A stretch of DNA of 53,656 nucleotides from Opitutia bacterium Tous-C4FEB (GCA_002304445.1 NEVA01000008.1:1-53656); one strand, 5' to 3'. Counted from the first letter of the stretch, positions 17,005 through 25,527 are shown. Made by a program: numbers and translations. Notes: generated by a model not told the origin, from the letters alone.

Positions 17005-17037
17005 GCGCCCAACTTGACCACTTGTCCAGTTGGGCGC
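17005..17037. promoter_or_regulatory. Inverted repeat between cas7c and the Phd-like gene; possible operator
   Basis: GCGCCCAACT at 17005-17014 and AGTTGGGCGC at 17028-17037 are perfect 10-bp arms around 13 bases. It sits 12 bases before the Phd-like antitoxin start. Phd/YefM proteins repress their own operons by binding palindromes in this position, so an operator is likely. A stem alone could weaken read-through from cas7c, but no T-run follows, so it is not a standard terminator. Confidence 0.5.
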
Positions 17038-17048
17038 AGCCTAGCCCC

Positions 17049-17282
17049 ATGTCCACCACCCTCACCATCGGCGAATTCAAGGCCCGCCTGTCCGACGCCC
17101 TCGCCCTCGTCGAAAAAGGCGAGACCATCACCGTGACCTACGGCCGCAACAAAACCCCCGTTGCCGTCTTCGGCCCGCCGCCCGCCGCCCCCAAACGCAA
17201 ACTCGGTCACCTCGCGGGAAAATTTCGCGTCACCATCCGTCCCAATTGGAAAATGACCGAGGAGGAATTTCTTGGCTCATGA
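17049..17282 (+). CDS. Phd/YefM-type antitoxin inside the cas operon
   Basis: This 77-residue protein has the Phd fold signature TIGEFKARLSDALALVEKGE followed by TITVTYGRNKTPVAVFGP, the N-terminal dimerising DNA-binding domain. The tail (residues 45-77, ending NWKMTEEEFLGS) is the expected toxin-binding part. The start at 17049 was chosen over an upstream in-frame ATG at 17022 that lies inside the inverted repeat. Its stop overlaps the PIN gene start in ATGA. It probably neutralises the PIN toxin and represses the promoter at 17005-17037. Location between cas7c and cas4 is unusual. Confidence 0.88.
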   Translation: MSTTLTIGEFKARLSDALALVEKGETITVTYGRNKTPVAVFGPPPAAPKRKLGHLAGKFRVTIRPNWKMTEEEFLGS

Positions 17283-17680
17283 AACTCCTGCTCGACACCT
17301 GCTCCGCGCTCTGGGCCTTGCAAGACTCCGGCCAACTCTCCGCCCCGGCCCGGCGGGCGCTGAAAAACCCGGACAACTCGGTTTCCGTCAGCGTGGTTTC
17401 GTTTTGGGAAATCAGCCTCAAATCTGGGCTGGGCAAACTCGCCCTCCACGGTGCCGAGCCCGAAGATTTCCCCCGCTTCGTCGTCGAAGCCGGTTGGAGC
17501 ATCCTGCCAATTTCCGAGGAAATCGCGGCCAGTTCCGGCCGCCTTCCCCGCCTAGCCGAGCATCGCGACCCGTTTGACCGGTTGCTCATCTGGACTGCGA
17601 TCAACGAGGGTTTTGCCCTCGTCTCGGGCGACGATGATTTCCCTGCTTACGCGCCCCACGGCTTGAAAATCTGTTGGTAG
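17279..17680 (+). CDS. PIN-domain toxin (VapC-like) inside the cas operon
   Basis: This is a 133-residue PIN-domain RNase of the type paired with Phd-like antitoxins. Acidic residues of the active site are visible: D6 in LLLDTC, E44 in SFWEISLKSG, D97/D100 in HRDPFDRLL and D118-D120 in SGDDDF. Family members cleave RNA and arrest growth when not neutralised. The four-base overlap with the antitoxin points to coupled translation. The module splits the effector genes from cas4-cas1-cas2. It may act as an addiction element for the locus or as a back-up abortive defence, both inference. The active site is complete. Confidence 0.9.
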   Translation: MKLLLDTCSALWALQDSGQLSAPARRALKNPDNSVSVSVVSFWEISLKSGLGKLALHGAEPEDFPRFVVEAGWSILPISEEIAASSGRLPRLAEHRDPFDRLLIWTAINEGFALVSGDDDFPAYAPHGLKICW

Positions 17681-17720
17681 CGCGCCCTCGACCCACCGCC
17701 GCACCGGCATTTTCGCCTCC

Positions 17721-17960
17721 ATGAAAACCGTCATCCTCTCCGCTACATTCGACGGTCAACACATTCAGCTGGACGAACCCTATGCCCTGCCTCTCCACGC
17801 GCGCCTCTTGGTAACCTTGCTTCCCACCGAGCCGGACCCCGAGGGAGAAGCATTTCTCCGTCTCGCTGCCCAAAACCTCGCTCGCGCCTACGGCGCAAAC
17901 GAACCGGACTACACTCTCGCCGACCTGAAAGAGATAAATCCGCTCTATGAAGGCAAGTGA
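17721..17960 (+). CDS. Small antitoxin-like protein without a partner toxin
   Basis: The protein has 79 residues. Its N-terminal part (MKTVILSATFDGQHIQLDEP, then YALPLHARLLVTLL) resembles the beta-rich opening of DUF104/AF2212-like and DUF2281-like putative antitoxins. The tail (NEPDYTLADLKEINPLYEGK) matches a pattern I recall from cyanobacterial genes that precede toxins. Here no toxin follows: the stop overlaps a GTG (17957) in GTGA, as it would before a coupled toxin, but that frame only runs into cas4. It could be the leftover of a second toxin-antitoxin pair. Function is not established. Confidence 0.6.
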   Translation: MKTVILSATFDGQHIQLDEPYALPLHARLLVTLLPTEPDPEGEAFLRLAAQNLARAYGANEPDYTLADLKEINPLYEGK

Positions 17961-18011
17961 CCGCGTCACCGCCCGGCAGACGATCTGATCCGAGGAGGCA
18001 AACAACGCTCG

Positions 18012-18632
18012 ATGGACCCCCTCCCCCTCAGCGCCCTGAATCATTTCCTCTACTGCTCGCGCCGCGCCTACCTCATCCACGCCGAGCGCGTCTTCGTCGA
18101 CAACGAGCACACCCTCCTCGGCAATCTCGCCCACGAGGCCGTCGACACCCCCGGCTACGAACACCGCGCGGGTTGGGAACTCCTCCGCGCCCTCCCGCTC
18201 TTCTCGGATAAGCTCGGTCTCACCGGCAAAGCCGACCTCGTCGAGGTCCGCCGCGACCCCGCCGACTCCACGCGCATCGCCGAGGCCCGCCCCGTCGAAT
18301 ACAAAAAAGGCCCCGCCCGCCGCTGGTCCAACGACCACGTGCAGCTCTGCGCCGAGGCCCTTTGCCTCGAAGAAATGCTCGGCCTCTCCATCGCCTCCGG
18401 CCTCATCTTTCACGCCGCCTCCGCCCTCCGCACGACCGTAGAATTCGACTCCGCCCTTCGTGCCCTCACCCGCGCCACGCTCGCCGCGCTCCGCCTCACG
18501 CTCGCGCAGCCCACCGCTCCGCCCGCCGTGCTCAAGCCCCAGTGCGACGGCTGCTCCCTGCGCGGCGTCTGCCTCCCCGAGGCTACCGCCTTGCGCCGCG
18601 CCCGTCTTTTCGACCCCCGCGACTACACCTGA
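18012..18632 (+). CDS. cas4: Cas4 iron-sulfur exonuclease, type I-C
   Basis: Cas4 trims prespacer ends and helps select PAM-proximal spacers together with Cas1 and Cas2. The 206-residue protein has the four cysteines for a 4Fe-4S cluster: C15 in LYCSRR and C178, C181, C187 in CDGCSLRGVC. RecB-like nuclease residues are also present: H41, D75 in GKADLVEV, E96 and K98 in VEYKKG. A strong AGGAGG at 17993-17998 supports the start. It follows the orphan antitoxin-like gene by 51 bases and precedes cas1 by 48. Confidence 0.95.
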   Translation: MDPLPLSALNHFLYCSRRAYLIHAERVFVDNEHTLLGNLAHEAVDTPGYEHRAGWELLRALPLFSDKLGLTGKADLVEVRRDPADSTRIAEARPVEYKKGPARRWSNDHVQLCAEALCLEEMLGLSIASGLIFHAASALRTTVEFDSALRALTRATLAALRLTLAQPTAPPAVLKPQCDGCSLRGVCLPEATALRRARLFDPRDYT

Positions 18633-18680
18633 GGCCCGCGCCCGCACTCCGCCTGCCAGACTCTCCGCTCTCAGCCCATC

Positions 18681-19718
18681 TTGGCCCAAACCCTCCAAAA
18701 CGTTCTCTATCTGCTCACCCCCGGCCTCTCGCTGCGCCGCGACGGACTCGCCTTGCGCGTCGAACACGAGAAACAGCTCAAGCTCTCCCTTCCCGTCCAT
18801 AATTTAGAATCCGTCTTCGTCTTCGGCGCCGATATCTACGTTTCCCCCTCAGCGATGCGCCTCTGCTGGGAACACGGCGCAAGCGTCTGCTACTTCACCG
18901 ATTGGGGCCGCCTCGAAGCCCGCGTCGAAGGCGTGCCGCAAGGCTCAATGATGCTCCGCCGCGCCCAACATGCCGCCGCCAGCGATCCCGCGCGCACCGC
19001 AAATCTCGCCCGCAGCTTTGTCGCCGGGAAACTCCACAATGTCCGCTGGCTACTCGCCCGCAGCGCCCGCGACGCCGCCACTCCGGAAGACGGCGACCTC
19101 CTCCGCACCGCTGCCGAATCCCACGCCTTCTTGCTCCGCGAACTCGGCCGCACGCCCGACGATCCCGACGTGATCCGCGGCGTCGAAGGGCGCGCCGCCG
19201 CGCTGCACTTTGACGTGTTCGCCCGCCATCTGCGGCCCACCCTGCGGGCGGCGTTTCCTTTCGGCGGACGCAACCGCCGTCCGCCGCGCGATGCGATCAA
19301 CGCTCTGCTTTCTTTTCTCTACGCTCTGCTCCGTCACGACTGCGTCTCCGCGCTCACCGCCGTCGGCCTCGATCCCTTTGTCGGCTTTCTGCACACGGAT
19401 CGCGCCGGCCGCGAGTCGCTCGCCCTCGACCTCATGGAAGAATTTCGCCCGTGGGTCGAACGGCTCGGCCTCACCTTGCTCAACCGGGGCGAGTTGAAGG
19501 CCCCGCAGTTTGTCGCGCGCGACGGCGGCGCGGTGGAATTGACGGAGATCGCCCGCAAGACCCTCGTCGCCGCCTACCAACAACGAAAACTCGAAGAAGC
19601 CGTGCATCCGCTGTTTCAGGAGAAAGTGCGCCACGGCCAGCTCGTGTTTATCCAAGCCAAACTGCTGGCCCGCGCCCTCCGCGCCGAAGCTGACTACACC
19701 CCGCACCTGTTTGCCTGA
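18681..19718 (+). CDS. cas1: Cas1 integrase, type I-C
   Basis: Cas1 and Cas2 form the complex that inserts new spacers at the leader end. The 345-residue protein carries the conserved metal site: E169 in GVEGRAA, H238 in GFLHTDRAG and D250 in SLALDLMEEFRP. The start appears to be TTG at 18681, giving AQTLQNVLYLLTPGLSL, which fits the normal Cas1c N-terminus. No in-frame ATG lies at a suitable place and no clear ribosome site is visible, so expression may be weak. It lies between cas4 and cas2, as usual. Confidence 0.95.
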   Translation: MAQTLQNVLYLLTPGLSLRRDGLALRVEHEKQLKLSLPVHNLESVFVFGADIYVSPSAMRLCWEHGASVCYFTDWGRLEARVEGVPQGSMMLRRAQHAAASDPARTANLARSFVAGKLHNVRWLLARSARDAATPEDGDLLRTAAESHAFLLRELGRTPDDPDVIRGVEGRAAALHFDVFARHLRPTLRAAFPFGGRNRRPPRDAINALLSFLYALLRHDCVSALTAVGLDPFVGFLHTDRAGRESLALDLMEEFRPWVERLGLTLLNRGELKAPQFVARDGGAVELTEIARKTLVAAYQQRKLEEAVHPLFQEKVRHGQLVFIQAKLLARALRAEADYTPHLFA

Positions 19719-19827
19719 TTCCCGCTCCCAGCCCGTTCCCCGCTGCTCCGCCTCACTCCGAAAACATCCGCGCTTCCGTCGCCTGACCACTGATCTCTGA
19801 CTCCTGACTTCTCATCCCTGTCCCCCG

Positions 19828-20124
19828 ATGTTTCTCCTCATCACCTACGACGTCAGCACCCGGGAAGAACGAGCCGGTGCGCGCCGACTCCGCCGAGTCG
19901 CCAAAGCCTGCACCTCGTATGGCGTGCGGGTGCAAAAGTCGGTCTTCGAAATGCAGCTTGGGCAGAAAGAATGGGTGGAGTTAAAAGCACGGTTGCTGGC
20001 CGAGATCGATCCGACGCAGGATTCGCTCCGGGTCTACTACATCGATCAAAGCGGGAAGGATAAAATCGAACATCATGGCACCCAAATTCCCGTAAACGTC
20101 GTGGAAGACACCCTGAGCCTGTAA
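19828..20124 (+). CDS. cas2: Cas2, type I-C
   Basis: This 98-residue ferredoxin-like protein bridges two Cas1 dimers in the spacer integration complex. It has the usual first strand with the conserved Asp (FLLITYDVST, D8), then an Arg-rich helix (GARRLRRVAKAC), VQKSVFEMQLG, and DSLRVYYID. The 109-base gap after cas1 contains degenerate TGAC-type short repeats (about 19785-19815). The CRISPR leader follows directly. Confidence 0.96.
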   Translation: MFLLITYDVSTREERAGARRLRRVAKACTSYGVRVQKSVFEMQLGQKEWVELKARLLAEIDPTQDSLRVYYIDQSGKDKIEHHGTQIPVNVVEDTLSL

Positions 20125-20325
20125 CCCGATCAGGCGACGCGAGCCCTCCTGCGAACCTGAAGCCTCGCCGCAGGCCGGACGCCTTCGCAAAGTTCCCAAG
20201 GCGCTAACGGTGAGAGAAAAAAAGCCGCCGAATAGGACCGATACTGGTCCAAGTTTTCCGATCTTTGACAGTTTCGCAGAAGCACGACAGAACCCCTTCG
20301 CGATCAGCCTCAAAAACAGGTCGTG
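20125..20325 (+). promoter_or_regulatory. CRISPR leader
   Basis: About 200 bases between cas2 and the first repeat hold no gene. The stretch is the expected leader for spacer insertion and array transcription. It contains GCGAACCTGAAG-like sequence near the start, a small palindrome GGACC-GATACT-GGTCC at 20235-20250, and a TTGACA at 20265-20270 about 55 bases before the first repeat that could be a -35 box. No good -10 was found. The repeat ends in GATTGAAAC on the plus strand, which agrees with the leader on this side. Confidence 0.7.
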
Positions 20326-21499
20326 GTCGCCCCGCTCTCACGAGCGGGGCGCGGATTGAAACATGCGCCTAGACTTATGCGCGAGGGCGGGGGGAGTCGC
20401 CCCGCTCTCACGAGCGGGGCGCGGATTGAAACAACCACTACGGCAAGGGCAAATCCGACGAGTATAGTCGCCCCGCTCTCACGAGCGGGGCGCGGATTGA
20501 AACGAGATGCTGGCCAGAATTCACAACGGTGGGCCTCGGTCGCCCCGCTCTCACGAGCGGGGCGCGGATTGAAACATGTGTGTGCCTATCGCTTTTGACG
20601 CGCAGCGCTGTCGCCCCGCTCTCACGAGCGGGGCGCGGATTGAAACGCGGAGGTTTCCGCGACCAGCGACGAGGATTGGGTCGCCCCGCTCTCACGAGCG
20701 GGGCGCGGATTGAAACAAGACCATGACGACCTTTATCTTCGGCGATCCGAAAGGTCGCCCCGCTCTCACGAGCGGGGCGCGGATTGAAACATGTGTTGCT
20801 GCATCGCTTTTGACGCGCAGCGCTGGTCGCCCCGCTCTCACGAGCGGGGCGCGGATTGAAACATCAACGGCAGGCCGGCCATCTACGGAGACGCGGCGTC
20901 GCCCCGCTCTCACGAGCGGGGCGCGGATTGAAACTGACGCGACGATTGCGCCGCGCTCGCCGACCTTGGTCGCCCCGCTCTCACGAGCGGGGCGCGGATT
21001 GAAACCGGCTTGCTCACGTGGCAGACCGGCGCGCTTGCCTGTCGCCCCGCTCTCACGAGCGGGGCGCGGATTGAAACCTCCACGAACAGCTGCAAAAACT
21101 TGCGGCTTTAAGTCGCCCCGCTCTCACGAGCGGGGCGCGGATTGAAACACCGACCCGAAGCTTTCCCGCGCATTTCGCCTAAGTCGCCCCGCTCTCACGA
21201 GCGGGGCGCGGATTGAAACTCCTATGCCGTCGCTTTGTGCGTTGGCGATGGGGTCGCCCCGCTCTCACGAGCGGGGCGCGGATTGAAACCCTTCCGCCAC
21301 GTCATCTCGGGGTGACCGTCGTGTCGCCCCGCTCTCACGAGCGGGGCGCGGATTGAAACTGTGCCGTGCTCGCCTCTGCCCTTTGGGATTGGGTCGCCCC
21401 GCTCTCACGAGCGGGGCGCGGATTGAAACCATGTGTGTGTTGTGTGTTTTTCCTGCGAGATTGTCGCCCCGCTCTCACGAGCGGGGCGCGGATTGAAAC
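20326..21499 (+). CRISPR. Type I-C CRISPR array, 17 repeats and 16 spacers
   Basis: Seventeen 37-base repeats start at 20326, 20396, 20467, 20539, 20610, 20680, 20754, 20826, 20898, 20969, 21041, 21112, 21183, 21253, 21323, 21393 and 21463. By eye all are identical, including the last. Each has a 10-bp perfect stem (CGCCCCGCTC with GAGCGGGGCG), a TCAC loop and the 11-base tail CGGATTGAAAC, matching the handle left by Cas5c. Spacers are 33-37 bases long. Spacers 4 and 7 share their first 6 and a run of 22 bases. The repeat is a few bases longer than the 32-base type I-C repeats of other phyla because the stem is longer. Identical repeats and intact cas genes suggest a recently active array. 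Confidence 0.99.
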
Positions 21500-22043
21500 T
21501 GCGGGGGCTTCGAAGGGGTCTGGCCGTTTTTTGTTAGTTATTGGTTTAAAAATGCAGGGCGGACCGAATTTATTCATTCATCACGGGAACAGATATTTGA
21601 ATTGGGCGTGGCGGAGACGCAGCGCCATTATTTCGCCGCTCAAACTAACTGTAAAACTGGCAAAATACGGCCAGACCTAAGTCGGACCCTTGCTTCATAT
21701 TTGAAAATCCGAACGTGCCGACGGATCCTGTCGCAAGTGCGAGAAGATAAAATCCGGCGTGCCCACCAATCGCCCGACCCTTTTGCGTCTTTGTAGAGGA
21801 AGCCGAAAGTGACATGTTACATGATCCTTTTTCACGTCCGGCCCGGTGATAAAACCCGATTGACTCCATTGGAATTGTACAACGCATTCGCGGAACCCCG
21901 TCGTCAGCTCACGCGCAACTCAACCCCAAATGTGTCATAGGCCGACGTCCACTTCGGCTGATTCCCACGCTGCCTTAGTCCCGTTCGTCTAGAGTTGGTC
22001 TAGCCTCCCTATTTTGACCGACCACCCCAATACCGCAGAAACA
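21500..22043. other. AT-richer intergenic stretch between the array and the TonB-dependent receptor
   Basis: No gene was recognised. The first 30 bases after the last repeat look like a trailer or a spacer without a closing repeat and run into six T residues (21527-21532) that could help end array transcription. Small palindromes are present (TCGCA-AG-TGCGA at 21731-21742). GTCTAG occurs twice, at 21987-21992 and 21999-22004, shortly before the receptor gene. A TTGACT at 21860 has no well-spaced -10. Base composition is clearly less GC-rich than in the cas genes. Confidence 0.5.
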
Positions 22044-25000
22044 ATGAAGACTCCCATCTCTATCTGGTTAACCTCCCTCACGGCTTTGCTCGCGCCCTCA
22101 ATTGCAACGAGTCAGACCGTCCCACCTCCGACGGATTCGGTGGTAGCACTCTCGCCCTTTATCGTCGGCTCAGAGAAAGATCGGGGCTATGTAGCCACGT
22201 CATCCCTCGCAGGAACACGCATCCGGACGGACCTCAGAGATCTGGCTAATTCCATCTCCGTCGTCACCCGTGAATTCATGCAAGATATCGGCGCCACGGA
22301 CCCGGTGGACTTGCTGGTTTACACCGGAAACACGGAAGCGGGAGGAATGGGCGGAAATTACTCCGGTGCCAGCATCGGCAGCCCGGCCATTTTTACCGGT
22401 GTTACGCGGCAACCACAAAACAATAACCGCGTCCGCGGCCTCGCGCGTGCCGACCTCACCCGGGATTATTTTCCCACGGCCATCGTTTTTGACGGTTATA
22501 ACACAGCACGCGTCGAAATCAATCGGGGCCCCAATGCGACGCTGTTCGGCTTGGGCAGCCCCGGCGGTATCATCAACAATCAACTGATCCAGCCCACTCT
22601 CACCAACGCTGCATCCGCCGAATTCACGTATGACTCATTCGGCTCCATGCGAACGGTGCTGGACGTCGATCGCGTCCTGATCCCGGGCCGACTCGGCATC
22701 CGCGCGGCCATCATGACGGACCGCGAACAGTTCGAGCAAAAATTCGCATTCGAACGAGATCGCCGGATGTTTGCCGCCGTGCAGGCCGCTCCTTTCAAAG
22801 GTGGCTCGCTCCGAGCCAGTTTTGAAAAGGGCTCGGTGGACGCCAACCGGCCGCGCTCCGACGCGCCCCGCGATAACATCACCCGCTGGTGGGGTCCGTC
22901 CTTCAACAAGATCACCCACAGTCCCGCCACGGTGGAGTTTAACTCCGTCAATCGTGACCTTATCCGTGCTCCGGGCGAGTGGTTCGCCCAGCCCGCTGTC
23001 GTTTACGAATCCGCGTCCTCCAGCGATCCCGCGCGGATGATGCTGGCGTGGTATACCATGGTCGGCGTCCCACGGGCGCCAGGCGGTAATCCGGCACTGG
23101 GCTTTCAAGCCAATATGGTTTCCATCACCAAGGGTGATCAATGGTTCCCTTCCGCCACGGCCGCCGCTGCGGGGATTAAAAACGGATCCTTCTACGCTGA
23201 CGATGCCATCAATGATTTTTCCATCTTCGACTGGCGGAAACATTTGTTGGATGGACCTAACAAACGCGAATGGGAGGATTTCGACGTCTATAATGTAAGC
23301 TACGATCACAGCTGGAAGCATCCGCTCGGGTCGCTGGGTTTCGAAGCTGCAGTCAGCCGTGAGACGCTCTCGCGCAGTTGGTTTGATATGTTCCCCGGCG
23401 GGCGCGGCTATAATATCAACATCGACATCAATACCACACTGCCGTGGGGAGCACCCAATCCGAATTTTGGCCGGCCTTTTGTGGCGAGCGCCAATCAACG
23501 CAACACCAACGAGTCCGTGCGCAAAACGGAACGGCTGACCACCTACCTGGAGCTCGATTTTGCGCGTAATACCGAACGGCTCAAATGGCTCGGACGCCAC
23601 AACCTGACGGGATACATGAATCGGTACATGCTCGACGAAGGAAGCTACTCCGGGGCGTACAGCGCAGACGAGGGATGGACCCAGACCGTCCGCTCCACCG
23701 TCAATCCGGTCGCCGCACGCGATGACATCAACTCCGATCTCGGATTGGTGCGCACCGTGGTTTATATCGGACCCAATCTCGCCAATCTGAACAGTCCCAA
23801 GGGCATCAACCTCCAGGGAATCCAAGCTGAGTTGCGACCCTCACGCGCGACCGGCTGGTATTGGGATCCGGTGCAAAAGGCCTTCGCGACGCGCTCGGTC
23901 GGCATCTCAAATGTGATGGATGAAAATGAATTTCGCCGGACCACCACGGGCGCTTCGCTCACCCGGCAGGAGATCGACTCGAAGGCTTTCATCTATCAAG
24001 GTCGTCCCCTCAAACAGGAGTGGATCGTGGGCACGATCGGGTGGCGAAACGACCGGGTCAAAGACTTCAGAAACAACGGCGGTCAGGATGTGCGCGATCG
24101 GTTCAACTTCATCGATCGCGACAGTCCTAATTTCCGTTTACCGTCGACGCCGGGGTCCGTTTTTGAGGAGAGCATCTGGAGTAACGGCTTCGTTATCCAT
24201 AAGCCGCCATTCCTGCGGTACGCTCGAAGTGTGAATTTTTCCGTGCACTATAGTAAGTCGGAGAACTTCCAACCGGCCGACGCGCGCATCGACATGTTTG
24301 GCCGCGCGATCCAGCCTCCAGGCGGCACGACCGAAGACCGTGGCTTCAGCTTGTCCCTTTTCGATGGCAAGTTGCAGTCGCGGTTTAACTGGTATGAGAC
24401 GGCCTCGTCGCGTGCTTCCCTGGGCTACGAGGGCTTCCTCATCGAAACCGACGCCCGTATCGTCCGCTACAATACGCCGGCTGCCCTCGCCGCGGCCGGC
24501 TATCAAGGCCCACCGCAATTCCTAAAAAATCTCGTCAACTGGCAGCAAGTGCAGACGCCTTCGCAGGTGAGCGGGGTGAATGTAACGTTCCAGCGCCCCG
24601 GAAACCTTTCCGATACCCAGAGCACGGAGTCCAAGGGCTTCGAGTTTGAATCCACCTATAATCCCACCAACAACTGGCGGATCGCTTTGAATGTCAGCCA
24701 GCAGAAGGCCAGCCGGGCGGTGATTGCACCAGTGGCTCGTGAGTACCTCGCCTTACGGTTGGCCGAGTGGACCACCGGAGCGACCGGTAACCTGCTGGCC
24801 GATGAGTCCGGTCAGCCAGTCAGAATCCGCGTCTACGATACCCTGCTCAACACCCTCAATGCGACCATCGCCCGAGAGGGGCAGAATGTTTCTGAACTGC
24901 GCGAGTGGCGTTGGAACATTATATCAAATTACACCTTCCAGCGCACCTCGCGGCTGAAGGGCTGGAATCTGGGCGGAGCCGTCCGGTGGCAGGATAAGGT

Positions 25001-25292
25001 CGGAATCGGTTACCCAATCGTCGACGTTCCCGCTAGCGGCGGCAAGACGATCGCTCTCCCTGATCTCGCTCGTCCCTACACCGGCCCATCCGATCTAAAG
25101 TTCGACGCTTGGATAGGCTATGCAACCAAGCTCTGGCGCGACAAGGTCCGCTGGAAGCTCCAGCTGAACATCCGCGACGTGTTGAATGAAGACGGGCTGG
25201 TACCAGTTATGGCGCAACCCGATAGCTCGATCGCCGCGTGGGTCGCTCCCCAGGGGCGCCTTTTGACCTTACGGTCCACCTTCGAATTCTGA
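22044..25292 (+). CDS. TonB-dependent outer-membrane receptor
   Basis: This 1,082-residue outer-membrane transporter is powered by TonB-ExbBD. It begins with a signal peptide (MKTPISIWLTSLTALLAPSI, then ATS) followed by VVALSPFIVGSEKDRGYVA, the TonB-box-like start seen in many verrucomicrobial receptors. The plug domain comes next (LAGTRIRTDLRDLANSISVV, then INRGPNATLFGLGSPGGIIN). The rest is the 22-strand barrel, ending in LLTLRSTFEF with the terminal Phe needed for outer-membrane insertion. The ATG at 22044 gives a clean signal peptide, whereas a TTG at 22014 would add ten residues. No SusD partner, regulator or substrate gene is adjacent, so the ligand is unknown. GC content is lower than in the flanking genes. 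Confidence 0.92.
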   Translation: MKTPISIWLTSLTALLAPSIATSQTVPPPTDSVVALSPFIVGSEKDRGYVATSSLAGTRIRTDLRDLANSISVVTREFMQDIGATDPVDLLVYTGNTEAGGMGGNYSGASIGSPAIFTGVTRQPQNNNRVRGLARADLTRDYFPTAIVFDGYNTARVEINRGPNATLFGLGSPGGIINNQLIQPTLTNAASAEFTYDSFGSMRTVLDVDRVLIPGRLGIRAAIMTDREQFEQKFAFERDRRMFAAVQAAPFKGGSLRASFEKGSVDANRPRSDAPRDNITRWWGPSFNKITHSPATVEFNSVNRDLIRAPGEWFAQPAVVYESASSSDPARMMLAWYTMVGVPRAPGGNPALGFQANMVSITKGDQWFPSATAAAAGIKNGSFYADDAINDFSIFDWRKHLLDGPNKREWEDFDVYNVSYDHSWKHPLGSLGFEAAVSRETLSRSWFDMFPGGRGYNINIDINTTLPWGAPNPNFGRPFVASANQRNTNESVRKTERLTTYLELDFARNTERLKWLGRHNLTGYMNRYMLDEGSYSGAYSADEGWTQTVRSTVNPVAARDDINSDLGLVRTVVYIGPNLANLNSPKGINLQGIQAELRPSRATGWYWDPVQKAFATRSVGISNVMDENEFRRTTTGASLTRQEIDSKAFIYQGRPLKQEWIVGTIGWRNDRVKDFRNNGGQDVRDRFNFIDRDSPNFRLPSTPGSVFEESIWSNGFVIHKPPFLRYARSVNFSVHYSKSENFQPADARIDMFGRAIQPPGGTTEDRGFSLSLFDGKLQSRFNWYETASSRASLGYEGFLIETDARIVRYNTPAALAAAGYQGPPQFLKNLVNWQQVQTPSQVSGVNVTFQRPGNLSDTQSTESKGFEFESTYNPTNNWRIALNVSQQKASRAVIAPVAREYLALRLAEWTTGATGNLLADESGQPVRIRVYDTLLNTLNATIAREGQNVSELREWRWNIISNYTFQRTSRLKGWNLGGAVRWQDKVGIGYPIVDVPASGGKTIALPDLARPYTGPSDLKFDAWIGYATKLWRDKVRWKLQLNIRDVLNEDGLVPVMAQPDSSIAAWVAPQGRLLTLRSTFEF

Positions 25293-25527
25293 GGGGGTTC
25301 TCCCGTCAGATTCCGCGCAATCTCGCACGTCAGGCGCCTCCTCGCTTGCTTCGCGATCACCGGCAGAGCCTATGGGGCAGCACGGGAATCTTTCCTGCAA
25401 TTATAACCCTCATCGGCTCACCCCGGGAGCGCTGCTGCTTGAACCCGAATCGCAAAAAGCGGGGCCGATCTTTTTGGCAGCCCTCTGAGGTGCGCCCCCG
25501 GAAAAGGCAGTCAGCCAAGGAGCCGTG

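Noticed and set aside
17957-18211. 84-codon frame starting in GTGA after the orphan antitoxin
   Set aside because: It overlaps cas4 in another frame and translates to Pro/Arg-rich sequence without toxin features.
20323-21145. Several open frames across the CRISPR array
   Set aside because: They are products of the repeats (repeating ALTSGARIET and similar) and not genes.
20326-21499. Self-targeting spacers
   Set aside because: No spacer was seen to match another part of this window by eye. The rest of the genome cannot be checked here.
25454-25475. AAAAAG...CTTTTT hairpin after the TonB-dependent receptor as a terminator
   Set aside because: The stem is only six A-T-rich pairs with a GC-rich ten-base loop, too weak to call.
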